DNA from: Parapedobacter koreensis
GTDB taxonomy: Bacteria; Bacteroidota; Bacteroidia; Sphingobacteriales; Sphingobacteriaceae
Reading direction: 5' to 3'
Length of the DNA: 64,000 nucleotides
NCBI RefSeq assembly: GCF_900109365.1
Contig: NZ_FNZR01000009.1
Coordinates: forward strand, 206,596 to 270,595
A program made the position numbers and the translations under genes. Each line of letters begins with the position of its first letter. The stretch's first letter is position 1. Below the pieces are notes generated by a model. The model worked only from the letters and a program-made list of their open reading frames with translations, ran no database searches and was not told the DNA's origin. Below, piece after piece: positions 18,888-26,544 of this stretch.

Positions 18888-18895
18888 CAAAGGTA
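18888..18895 (-). promoter_or_regulatory. -7 promoter box for the pilin operon
   Basis: TACCTTTG on the minus strand, 50 nt before the chosen pilin ATG. The spacing window for a -33 element lacks TTG; the nearest TTTG is 26 nt away. This would fit a promoter that needs an activator such as the adjacent AraC protein. Confidence 0.5.
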
Positions 18896-18981
18896 GGAGT
18901 GTCGTACCATCTAAAAAATATCAAAAAGCGCACTTAAAATATATGTTGCGACATTTATGTAGGAAAAATCCGACAACGGCG

Positions 18982-19812
18982 TCAGTAGTGGCTCAGTTTT
19001 CGAAACTCCGTGGGCCTCATGCCTTCATGATTGAGGAAAAACGTACTGAAATTTTGTTCTCCGCTGAAGCCGAGTTGCAGGCTTATTTCCTTGACGGTTA
19101 ATGGAGAATGGATAAGCTGCCATTTGGCCTCACGCATGACATGTGCAATTATCAAGTCCTTCGCTCCCATACCGATTACATGTTCAACGGCATGGTGCAG
19201 CCGACGTTCAGTGATGTTCATTTTATCAGCATAGAAGTGAACCGATTTTTCGGCAGTAAAATGTTTGGAAATAAGCAATTTATATTGTGTTACCAGAAAA
19301 TTATCCTGTCCTTCCTTAAAATCAACGATGTTAATGGATTTAAAATACATAGAACCCAATATCAAAATCTGTTCTACCAAATTGTGGGCAAGATCTTTTC
19401 GCAGTCCGGCAAAGTTGTTTCGTGCGGCGTACAAAAGAAAAACAATAACCTTACTATACTGCAATCCTTCCTCCGGTAGTTCACCGTAATAAGCCTGATC
19501 GAAATCATGGAATAGATGCAAATGCTGGAGAAAAAAAGTATCCCGTTGTGACCGATTATAGAACTTTTCTGAAAACAGGAGCACATAAGTTCCTATAGTC
19601 AATCGCTTGTCAAAACAGGAAAGCCGGTCGGGCCCAACATATAATAAGGTATGTGGTGGCAAATCGATTTCTTTTCCACCAACGTGGTGTTTAGCACCCC
19701 CAGGGCCTGAAAGAATGACCATATAAATATTTTGCCGTGATGGCTCATACATGGTAGGAAGATGTTGATATAATTTTTCTACTTGATAGATTCCAAAGTC
19801 AATTTCTGCCAT
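18982..19812 (-). CDS. AraC family transcriptional regulator
   Basis: 276 residues: an N-terminal cupin-like sensing part and a C-terminal AraC double helix-turn-helix (about 180-276) with SVHFYADKMNITERRLHHAV, LTVKEISLQLGFSGEQNFSTFF and the terminal motif MRPTEFRKL. It lies upstream of the pilin promoter on the same strand and is probably its activator (inference from position). The ATG at 19812 (MAEIDFGIYQ) is preferred over one at 19872, which would add 20 residues unlike the family. Confidence 0.88.
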   Translation of the reverse strand: MAEIDFGIYQVEKLYQHLPTMYEPSRQNIYMVILSGPGGAKHHVGGKEIDLPPHTLLYVGPDRLSCFDKRLTIGTYVLLFSEKFYNRSQRDTFFLQHLHLFHDFDQAYYGELPEEGLQYSKVIVFLLYAARNNFAGLRKDLAHNLVEQILILGSMYFKSINIVDFKEGQDNFLVTQYKLLISKHFTAEKSVHFYADKMNITERRLHHAVEHVIGMGAKDLIIAHVMREAKWQLIHSPLTVKEISLQLGFSGEQNFSTFFLNHEGMRPTEFRKLSHY

Positions 19813-19909
19813 ATTGTTTGATCGTTTGTTAACGTCAAGGCAAAATAAATGCCATAGTACCAACGACCACATCGATGATGTACAATGAGGGGCTCTTATA
19901 GACTTATGG

Positions 19910-20272
19910 TTATTTCACTTGAATACTATATAAATATAAGGGGCGTGGCGAGATTGTTCGTCTTCTCGTCAGGATCTTGCTGCTTTCCAGATTGGAATAA
20001 GGCATATAAGATGGGGGATCAAGCTTAGTCATTGTGATTTCAAACACGGAGGTACCAAAGACCTGAATCAGTTCCCTTCGATCATCCTCCTTCTTTGAAC
20101 CGTCAGTAAGCAACGGGCTATCAGCTGACTTACCACCGATATAAATCATCTGGACTGGCTTTAATACGATACTTACACCCACTTTGCCATCTCTCCGCTG
20201 CGCAAAACAGTTGAAACTTGGGCATAATAAGTATGCGGCATACAGCATGCACAGCCAAATATATCTTTTCAT
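19910..20272 (-). CDS. Small secreted protein resembling a shortened pilin
   Basis: 120 residues with a signal peptide (to SFNCFAQ). The first mature strand, GVSIVLKPVQMIYI, matches the pilin's NVILKPVRTLTV in pattern, and it ends in an alternating strand (LYLYSIQVK), but the central beta domain of the pilin is replaced by a short charged segment. No family assigned. It lies upstream of the AraC regulator and may be a terminator or anchor subunit, a signal for the regulator, or a decayed pilin copy. ATG at 20272 is the first one; the frame upstream opens only with GTG. Confidence 0.6.
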   Translation of the reverse strand: MKRYIWLCMLYAAYLLCPSFNCFAQRRDGKVGVSIVLKPVQMIYIGGKSADSPLLTDGSKKEDDRRELIQVFGTSVFEITMTKLDPPSYMPYSNLESSKILTRRRTISPRPLYLYSIQVK

Positions 20273-20349
20273 ACCGAGGTTAGTTAGTGACTGCAATTTA
20301 GAGAAAAAATGGAGATGATGTAGACTATCCGAGAAATTAATAATTTCGT

Positions 20350-20357
20350 TATCTTTG
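20350..20357 (+). promoter_or_regulatory. -7 promoter box immediately before nuoA
   Basis: TATCTTTG ends only 4 nt before the nuoA ATG, so a transcript from it would start at or next to the start codon. No -33 TTG is visible. Confidence 0.45.
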
Positions 20358-20361
20358 AGCC

Positions 20362-20985
20362 ATGGATGTGTCCGACTACTGGCGTGATAACCCGGCACAA
20401 ATAACCGAATTTGGCAAAATACTCCTTATCGGAGTAATGGGTATCCTATTGGTGCTATTTACCTTATTGCTGGGTAAGCTCATTTCTCCCAAAAAACCGA
20501 CTCCCGAAAAGCTGAGCACTTATGAATGCGGTGAAGAAGCTGTGGGTAGCTCATGGATACCATTCAATTCCCGATTTTATGTGATTGCATTGGTGTTTTT
20601 ACTGTTTGATGTGGAGCTGGTGTTCATCTTTCCATGGGCAACGATTTTTGGCCGCCCTGAATTAATAGGCGCCGATGCACGCTGGGGTTGGTTTACCTTA
20701 GCGGAAATGGCCGTCTTTGTGGGCATCTTGATTATCGGATTGGTATATGTATGGCGAAAAGGCGACCTCGAATGGGTGAAACCACGTACTGTGCTGCCTC
20801 GGGTCAATGTCAACATTCCCCAATCGGCATACGATAGACTCAATCGCGAATCTTATCGTGTACGACCATTCGAGATGGCACCCCAAACAGCTGACAAGCA
20901 CAGCGGCTCGGAGATAAGCACCGAGGTAAAGAAACCTGCTTTCAAACCTTTATTTAGAAAACCTGGGGCGACCCCATCATCATGA
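20362..20985 (+). CDS. nuoA: NADH-quinone oxidoreductase subunit A with long C-terminal tail
   Basis: Membrane subunit of respiratory complex I. Three membrane segments and the family motifs [32 protein letters not shown] and [26 protein letters not shown] are present. The protein is 207 residues; the usual core ends near residue 140, and the remaining ~65 residues form a hydrophilic basic tail containing [13 protein letters not shown] (190-202). The stop overlaps the nuoB start by 4 nt (ATGA), so the two are translationally coupled. Confidence 0.95.
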   Translation: MDVSDYWRDNPAQITEFGKILLIGVMGILLVLFTLLLGKLISPKKPTPEKLSTYECGEEAVGSSWIPFNSRFYVIALVFLLFDVELVFIFPWATIFGRPELIGADARWGWFTLAEMAVFVGILIIGLVYVWRKGDLEWVKPRTVLPRVNVNIPQSAYDRLNRESYRVRPFEMAPQTADKHSGSEISTEVKKPAFKPLFRKPGATPSS

Positions 20986-21485
20986 GTATCAACAAACAAC
21001 TGGAACGTAATGGCGTAGTCGTTGCCAAACTGGACGATCTGCTCAACTGGGCACGGCTGTCGTCTATGTGGCCAATGAGTTTCGGTATTGCCTGCTGTGC
21101 CATTGAAATGATGGGTGCCATGGCCGCGACCTATGATTTGGATCGCTTTGGTGTGTTTCCCCGGCCTTCGCCCCGGCAATCGGATGTCATGATTATTGCC
21201 GGTACGGTCACCTTCAAGATGGCCGACCGCATACGGCGATTGTATGAACAAATGCCTGATCCGAAGTACGTCATCTCAATGGGCTCATGTGCCAACTGTG
21301 GCGGCCCTTATTGGCAGCACGGCTACCACGTCGTCAAAGGAGTCGATCGCATCATCCCCGTGGATATTTACGTGCAGGGTTGTCCGCCCCGGCCTGAGGC
21401 GCTTATCGGAGCTTTCCTGGAATTACAGAAAAAGATAGCGGATGAACATATCGTAGCCGACAAATTACAATCGGCACAAGCATAA
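20982..21485 (+). CDS. nuoB: NADH-quinone oxidoreductase subunit B
   Basis: Carries the N2 iron-sulfur cluster of complex I, next to the quinone site. Ligand cysteines C38-C39 ([10 protein letters not shown]), C103 ([13 protein letters not shown]) and C134 ([10 protein letters not shown]) are all present. 167 residues is normal. nuoC, expected next in most operons, is absent: purK follows 26 bp later, so the remaining subunits must be encoded elsewhere. Confidence 0.96.
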   Translation: MSINKQLERNGVVVAKLDDLLNWARLSSMWPMSFGIACCAIEMMGAMAATYDLDRFGVFPRPSPRQSDVMIIAGTVTFKMADRIRRLYEQMPDPKYVISMGSCANCGGPYWQHGYHVVKGVDRIIPVDIYVQGCPPRPEALIGAFLELQKKIADEHIVADKLQSAQA

Positions 21486-21511
21486 CCTTTAGCAATTATT
21501 CGACCTTGTTT

Positions 21512-22654
21512 ATGGCAAAAGATTTTTATGGCGAACTACAATTAGGTATCCTTGGCGGCGGGCAACTGGGCCGCATGCTTATTCAAGAAGCCATCAATTT
21601 CAATGTAAACATCCATATTCTCGACCCCGACAAGAATGCACCATGTCGTAACCTTTGCAACCGTTTTGTCCATGGTGCATTAGATGATTTTGATACGGTA
21701 TATGCCTTTGGTAAGGGCCTTGACATGGTGACCATCGAGATCGAAAAAGTCAACGTCGATGCACTCGAAAAGCTGGAAGAGGAAGGAGTGACGGTATATC
21801 CACAGTCACGCATCATCCGGCTCATCCAAGATAAAGGGTTGCAGAAACAGTTTTTCAAGCAAAACAACATCCCTACCGCCCCTTTCCAGCTGATCTCAAA
21901 CAAGGAAAACTTGGCAAACACTGCTATCCCACTACCTTATATCCAAAAGCTGCGTAAGGATGGCTACGATGGCCGCGGTGTAAAAAAAATCATCAGCGAA
22001 GCGGACATCGAAACAGCCTTTGAAGCCCCTAGTCTCATCGAGCAATGGATCGATTTTGAAAAGGAATTGGCTGTTATCGTATCGCGCAATGACGATGGCG
22101 ATGTGGCTACTTTTCCTTGCGTGGAAATGGAATTCAATCCGGAGGCCAACTTGGTGGAATTTCTTATCTCCCCGTCTTCGCTACCCTTCGAGATCCAGCA
22201 ACGGGCAGAGCTATTGGCCAAGAAGATAGCCGAAGACCTACAAATCGTGGGACTGCTGGCCGTAGAACTATTTCTCACCAAAGATGGCCAGCTCTTGGTA
22301 AACGAGCTCGCTCCACGGCCCCATAACAGCGGGCATCAAAGCATTGAAGGCAACTTTACATCACAGTTTGCACAGCACCTGCGCGCCATTTTTAACCTTC
22401 CTCCGGGTGATACCGCCGCACGCAGCAACGCCGTAATGGTCAACCTGCTGGGCGAAGCGGGCCACGAAGGACTGGCCCGTTATGAAGGCATCGAAGAAAT
22501 TTTAGCTCTGGAAGGTGTATATTTGCACCTGTATGGCAAGAAATTCACCAAACCTTTTCGCAAGATGGGTCATGTATGCGTGGTCAATGAAGATCGCGAG
22601 ATGGCCATCAACACGGCAAGAAAGGTGCAACAGACCATTAAAGTGATTACGTGA
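21512..22654 (+). CDS. purK: 5-(carboxyamino)imidazole ribonucleotide synthase
   Basis: ATP-grasp enzyme that converts AIR and bicarbonate to N5-CAIR in purine synthesis. The 380-residue protein has LGILGGGQLGRM near the N-terminus, KLRKDGYDGRGV in the ATP-grasp core, the acid pair region VELFLTKDGQLLVNELAPRPHNSGH and a C-terminal domain. The true start is the ATG at 21512; the TTG at 21506 is not needed. Its stop overlaps the purE start, and the products act in consecutive steps. Confidence 0.96.
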   Translation: MAKDFYGELQLGILGGGQLGRMLIQEAINFNVNIHILDPDKNAPCRNLCNRFVHGALDDFDTVYAFGKGLDMVTIEIEKVNVDALEKLEEEGVTVYPQSRIIRLIQDKGLQKQFFKQNNIPTAPFQLISNKENLANTAIPLPYIQKLRKDGYDGRGVKKIISEADIETAFEAPSLIEQWIDFEKELAVIVSRNDDGDVATFPCVEMEFNPEANLVEFLISPSSLPFEIQQRAELLAKKIAEDLQIVGLLAVELFLTKDGQLLVNELAPRPHNSGHQSIEGNFTSQFAQHLRAIFNLPPGDTAARSNAVMVNLLGEAGHEGLARYEGIEEILALEGVYLHLYGKKFTKPFRKMGHVCVVNEDREMAINTARKVQQTIKVIT

Positions 22655-23166
22655 TGACAATGAAATCAACTATGCCCGAAGTAGGTATTATCATGGGCAG
22701 TAAATCGGATTTGCCCGTGATGATAGACGCAGTGGAAGTATTAAAACTACTGGGGGCCCATGCAGAGGTGACCATCGTATCGGCACACCGCACACCCGAC
22801 CGCATGTTTGACTATGCCAAAAGCGCCGCATCGCGGGGTCTGAAGGTCATTATTGCTGGCGCTGGTGGCGCTGCCCACCTGCCGGGCATGGTAGCTTCCA
22901 TTACGCACCTTCCTGTCATCGGTGTGCCCGTGAAGTCGTCAAACTCTATTGATGGCTGGGATTCGGTGCTATCCATCCTGCAGATGCCTAACGGTATCCC
23001 TGTGGCCACCGTGGCCCTTAACGCAGCCAAGAATGCCGGCATCCTTGCTGCTCAGATTTTAGCGGTGTCTGACAAGCAAATCGCACAAAACTTACTTAAT
23101 TTCAAGGCTGACCTCGCTAAGAAAGTAGAGGAAAGCGCAAAGGAAGTGGAAGAAGGTGGGCATTAA
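22654..23166 (+). CDS. purE: N5-carboxyaminoimidazole ribonucleotide mutase
   Basis: Class I PurE, which converts N5-CAIR to CAIR after PurK. Visible motifs: IIMGSKSDLPVM, VSAHRTPDRM and GAGGAAHLPGM, with active-site Ser/His in place; 170 residues is typical. The ATG at 22654 overlaps the purK stop (TGATG); ATGs at 22660 and 22672 are possible too. Confidence 0.96.
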   Translation: MTMKSTMPEVGIIMGSKSDLPVMIDAVEVLKLLGAHAEVTIVSAHRTPDRMFDYAKSAASRGLKVIIAGAGGAAHLPGMVASITHLPVIGVPVKSSNSIDGWDSVLSILQMPNGIPVATVALNAAKNAGILAAQILAVSDKQIAQNLLNFKADLAKKVEESAKEVEEGGH

Positions 23167-23198
23167 CTCCCACCACTGTTCCGCGTTTCCAAACAGCA

Positions 23199-24500
23199 TT
23201 ATACCTTCGGGATTTTATATCCATTATGGTACTCCGCCGCCAATAGTTTATTTGCTGAATCGCTGCTGAATCGCCCCTTTTGTGCGTCCCAATAAACTTT
23301 TTCGCCGGTACGGTAAGCGATATTGCCCATCTGCGAAAAAATAGCGATATGCGCACCAGCAGTAATCGGCGCATTTAAAGCCTCCAGTTTCCGCGAACGG
23401 ACGACGTCTATAAAATTGGCGGTATGCTTCTCCAATCCGTTGTCCTGGCTCTTTTGTAGGGATACAGGCTCCATCCGATCCCCTTCTGGGATAACCTCCC
23501 ATCCACTCCTATCTACGACAAGGGTACCATAGTTGCCGATAAATGCCGTACCGTGGTTGCGCCCGTAAGGGCCGCCGTCTATACCATTGGCGTGTTCCCA
23601 TTGTACCGTAAAATCGTCAAACTCATAGACGGTGGTGAGTGTATCCGGCGTTTCGGCAGCATCATCCGGATAGGCAAATTTCCCTCCTGTAGCCATGATG
23701 GATTTCGGTGTCGTAGCTTTCATGCCGATCAACGCAAAGTCAAGCATGTGCACCCCCCAGTCGGTCATCAATCCGCCTGCGTAATCCCAAAACCACCGAA
23801 ATTCAAAATGAAACCGATTGGGATTGAATGGCCGCTGCCTTGCCGGTCCCAGCCAACGCGTGTAATCGACTCCCTCGGGCGCGGGGCCATCAGGTTTCAC
23901 TGGGATGCTCTTCATCCAGCCTTGATATGCCCAAGCCTTCACCAAGCGGATTTTGCCGAGTTTGCCCGAGTGCACAAAATCCATTGCGTCTCTGAAATGC
24001 TGCTGACTGCGCTGCCATTGTCCTACCTGTACAGCCCGACCATATTTCTGAGCAGCAGCTACCATCGCATTGCACTCTGCAATGGAATTGCCCAGCGGCT
24101 TCTCCACATACACATCTTTTCCTGCCGCACAAGCATCCACAAGATGCAAGCAGTGCCAGTGGTCTGGCGTACCGATGATGACGGCATCGACATTCGGATC
24201 GGCCAATAGATCTTCATGCTTGGCATACAATTTAGGCGTGATGCTACGGGCTTTCAACTCCTCGGCCCGTTTATTCAGCACATTAGCATCGACATCACAA
24301 AGCGCGACACATTGCACCCCAGGCACTTTCAGCATGGCATTGAGATTGGCCCACCCCATGCCGTTCGTACCAATCAGCCCTACCCGCACAGCTTGCTGGT
24401 GGCTTCCGATGGAAAATGTACGCGGAAGAGCCGATGCCGCTCCAACCGCGGCTGCCAACGTTGTCATTGTACCCAAAAACTTTCTTCTGCTGGTATTCAT
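23199..24500 (-). CDS. Gfo/Idh/MocA family oxidoreductase with Tat signal
   Basis: NAD(P)-dependent sugar or glycoside oxidoreductase exported in folded form. The Tat signal NTSRRKFLGTMTTLAAAVGA leads into a Rossmann fold (VGLIGTNGMGWANL, ALCDVD) and the EKPLGNSIAE motif typical of the family, then the C-terminal alpha/beta domain. 433 residues is typical of the Bacteroidota periplasmic members, several of which act on 3-keto sugars. It lies downstream of susD but has its own promoter after the susCD terminator. Confidence 0.92.
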   Translation of the reverse strand: MNTSRRKFLGTMTTLAAAVGAASALPRTFSIGSHQQAVRVGLIGTNGMGWANLNAMLKVPGVQCVALCDVDANVLNKRAEELKARSITPKLYAKHEDLLADPNVDAVIIGTPDHWHCLHLVDACAAGKDVYVEKPLGNSIAECNAMVAAAQKYGRAVQVGQWQRSQQHFRDAMDFVHSGKLGKIRLVKAWAYQGWMKSIPVKPDGPAPEGVDYTRWLGPARQRPFNPNRFHFEFRWFWDYAGGLMTDWGVHMLDFALIGMKATTPKSIMATGGKFAYPDDAAETPDTLTTVYEFDDFTVQWEHANGIDGGPYGRNHGTAFIGNYGTLVVDRSGWEVIPEGDRMEPVSLQKSQDNGLEKHTANFIDVVRSRKLEALNAPITAGAHIAIFSQMGNIAYRTGEKVYWDAQKGRFSSDSANKLLAAEYHNGYKIPKV

Positions 24501-24570
24501 AATTCAATAGTCAATTGGTGATTTTTAGGGGCCAAGATAATAAATTTTCACATTATTCTGTGCAGGTACA

Positions 24571-24600
24571 CAAAGATATAAAACGGCAGTGCGTTTCAAA
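24571..24600 (-). promoter_or_regulatory. Promoter of the Gfo/Idh/MocA gene
   Basis: Minus-strand TTTG (24600-24597), an 18-nt spacer and TATCTTTG (24578-24571): the best complete -33/-7 pair in the window. The -33 box lies inside the susCD terminator hairpin. Confidence 0.65.
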
Positions 24601-24622
24601 CCAAAGCCTGAAACGCACTGCC
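24585..24622 (-). terminator. Terminator after susD
   Basis: Perfect 14-bp stem (ggcagtgcgtttca at 24585-24598, tgaaacgcactgcc at 24609-24622), 10-nt loop, followed on the minus strand by a short gtttta run. The U tract is weak, so read-through into the oxidoreductase is possible. Confidence 0.75.
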
Positions 24623-24629
24623 ATAGCGT

Positions 24630-26525
24630 TTAATAACCCGGATTCTGCACCAGTTGTCCATTGCGGTTCATCTCATCGCGATGAATGGCAATGAAATACA
24701 TCTTATCCAGCCATTGCCGGTTTTCGATACCCGGATCAATGGTACCCACCGTATAAGTATAGTCATAGCTATCCGGGTCATAGCGGTACGTCGAGACATT
24801 GCTGCCTGCTTTCAGCCTGCCGAATACACGCATGATGCCCACCTTTCTCCCCAACGCCTCGGCAGCAATCATCCAGCGGCGTGCATCGTGGAACCGATGT
24901 TCTTCGTAGGCCAGTTCGATACGTCGTTCATTACGATAGGCATCCCGCAATGCATCCCCCGATGCCGTAATGGCCGGCAGCCCCGCACGGAAGCGAATGC
25001 GGTTGAGCCAAGTCCTTGCCTCCGCCTCATTTCCCAATTCGATGCTGGCCTCGATATAATTCAGTACCACTTCCGTATAGCGCAATACCGGCCAGGGAAT
25101 AAACTGACGTGTGTTTTGGTCAACTACGGTTGGGTCGGGATCGATAAACTTACGGATATAATAGCCGGTATATGATCCGTTCCAATCTTCCACACTGCTG
25201 TTTCGGGTATCCAGGCCATAATGGATCACCGTATTTCCCCCTTGCCGCACCTCATATTGGCCGGTCTGGATTTGGTTTGCCGGATCGCGGCCTGCCACGT
25301 CTGCCGTGCGTGGCTTCCAATCGGCACCATCATAAAGAATAGCCGCATAGAAACGCGGGTCGCGGTTTGTATAGGGTGCAGCGGCATGCGCAGGGTCACT
25401 CCAGTCAAACGGCGAACCATCTACCATGCCATAGTCGTCTACCAATTGCTGCGTAGGCGTATTTCCTGCCCAATTATGATACCCATTCGGGCCATTGTTG
25501 CGCCCCACGTAGTTGCCCCCTTCGTCTTTGAGGTCAATGAAAAAACGACCCAATATCAGGTCTGCCTTGCCGTCTGCCGGCACGGTATTGCTACCGCCGG
25601 CCATAGCGATGGACAGGTAGTTGGCCGTCGCTTCTTCTGGTGTCACAGGCTCGGTCAAATCCAGCATATATCCCGGACCGAAAGCATCCATCACAGCTTT
25701 TGCGGCTGTCTGGGCACGTTGCCACCGCTCTGTCCGGCTGCCGCTGGTATAGCCCACATACTCCGGATTTGAATAATTTGCGATAGTCTCTGAATGAGTA
25801 GACGCGGTTGGAATGTCGTGCAGGTCGCTCGCTGCTTTAGTAAGCACACGAGCTTTCAATGCAAGCGCAGCGGCCGCAGAAGCCCGGCCATCCACTATCG
25901 GTGCATCAGCAAGCAATTCAGCTGCTTGGTCGCAATCTGCCACGATAAATTCCACGTTTTCTTCGAAGGTATTCCGGGCAATCGTGTAGTCTTGCTCACC
26001 CAGCCCATAAACACTGTCTACCAGGGGAACCGCCCCGTAATACCTCAACAACTCCGTATAGAAAAAGGCGCGCAAGAAATAAGCTTGCCCCATCAATTGG
26101 CTGGCGATAGCTGACGAGTTGTCAAACTGGGGGTTCGCCAGGTTTTGGATAGCGATATTGGCAGCACGGATGCGCCGGTATAAATTGCCCCAATTGTGTG
26201 TTCCGCCGCTGATCTGGCTATTCCAGCCTTGGTCAGCATCGTTCGAACGGGCCTCCGTAATGGTATTAATACCTCGTCCCGGGTGGGTAAACATGGCTTC
26301 ATCAGATAAAGAGGCCAACATCTCCTCGTCAAATCCGCCTTGCCCGAAGCCATTGTATATTTCCGTCACAAACGCCTCCGCAAGTCCTGCATCTTGCCAG
26401 GTCTCTTCTTCGGGCACCTCGTTGAGCGGCCGCGTGCTGACAAAGTCATCATTGCAGCCCATCGCACAGATTGTTATCAAAAACAACCCCTGTACTACCG
26501 TATGATATTTTTTAAGTATGTTCAT
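24630..26525 (-). CDS. susD: SusD/RagB family nutrient-binding outer-membrane lipoprotein
   Basis: Surface glycan-binding partner of the SusC channel. The 631-residue protein has a lipoprotein signal with AMGC lipobox (Cys near residue 23), the SusD opening motif LNEVPEEETWQDAG and the helical TPR-like core; the end (RNGQLVQNPGY) is the standard SusD C-terminus. The ATG at 26525 is used; the preceding codon is GTG. It is 16 bp downstream of susC. Substrate not predictable from sequence alone. Confidence 0.95.
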   Translation of the reverse strand: MNILKKYHTVVQGLFLITICAMGCNDDFVSTRPLNEVPEEETWQDAGLAEAFVTEIYNGFGQGGFDEEMLASLSDEAMFTHPGRGINTITEARSNDADQGWNSQISGGTHNWGNLYRRIRAANIAIQNLANPQFDNSSAIASQLMGQAYFLRAFFYTELLRYYGAVPLVDSVYGLGEQDYTIARNTFEENVEFIVADCDQAAELLADAPIVDGRASAAAALALKARVLTKAASDLHDIPTASTHSETIANYSNPEYVGYTSGSRTERWQRAQTAAKAVMDAFGPGYMLDLTEPVTPEEATANYLSIAMAGGSNTVPADGKADLILGRFFIDLKDEGGNYVGRNNGPNGYHNWAGNTPTQQLVDDYGMVDGSPFDWSDPAHAAAPYTNRDPRFYAAILYDGADWKPRTADVAGRDPANQIQTGQYEVRQGGNTVIHYGLDTRNSSVEDWNGSYTGYYIRKFIDPDPTVVDQNTRQFIPWPVLRYTEVVLNYIEASIELGNEAEARTWLNRIRFRAGLPAITASGDALRDAYRNERRIELAYEEHRFHDARRWMIAAEALGRKVGIMRVFGRLKAGSNVSTYRYDPDSYDYTYTVGTIDPGIENRQWLDKMYFIAIHRDEMNRNGQLVQNPGY

Positions 26526-26544
26526 CACTTTGTTTTTTTAACGT

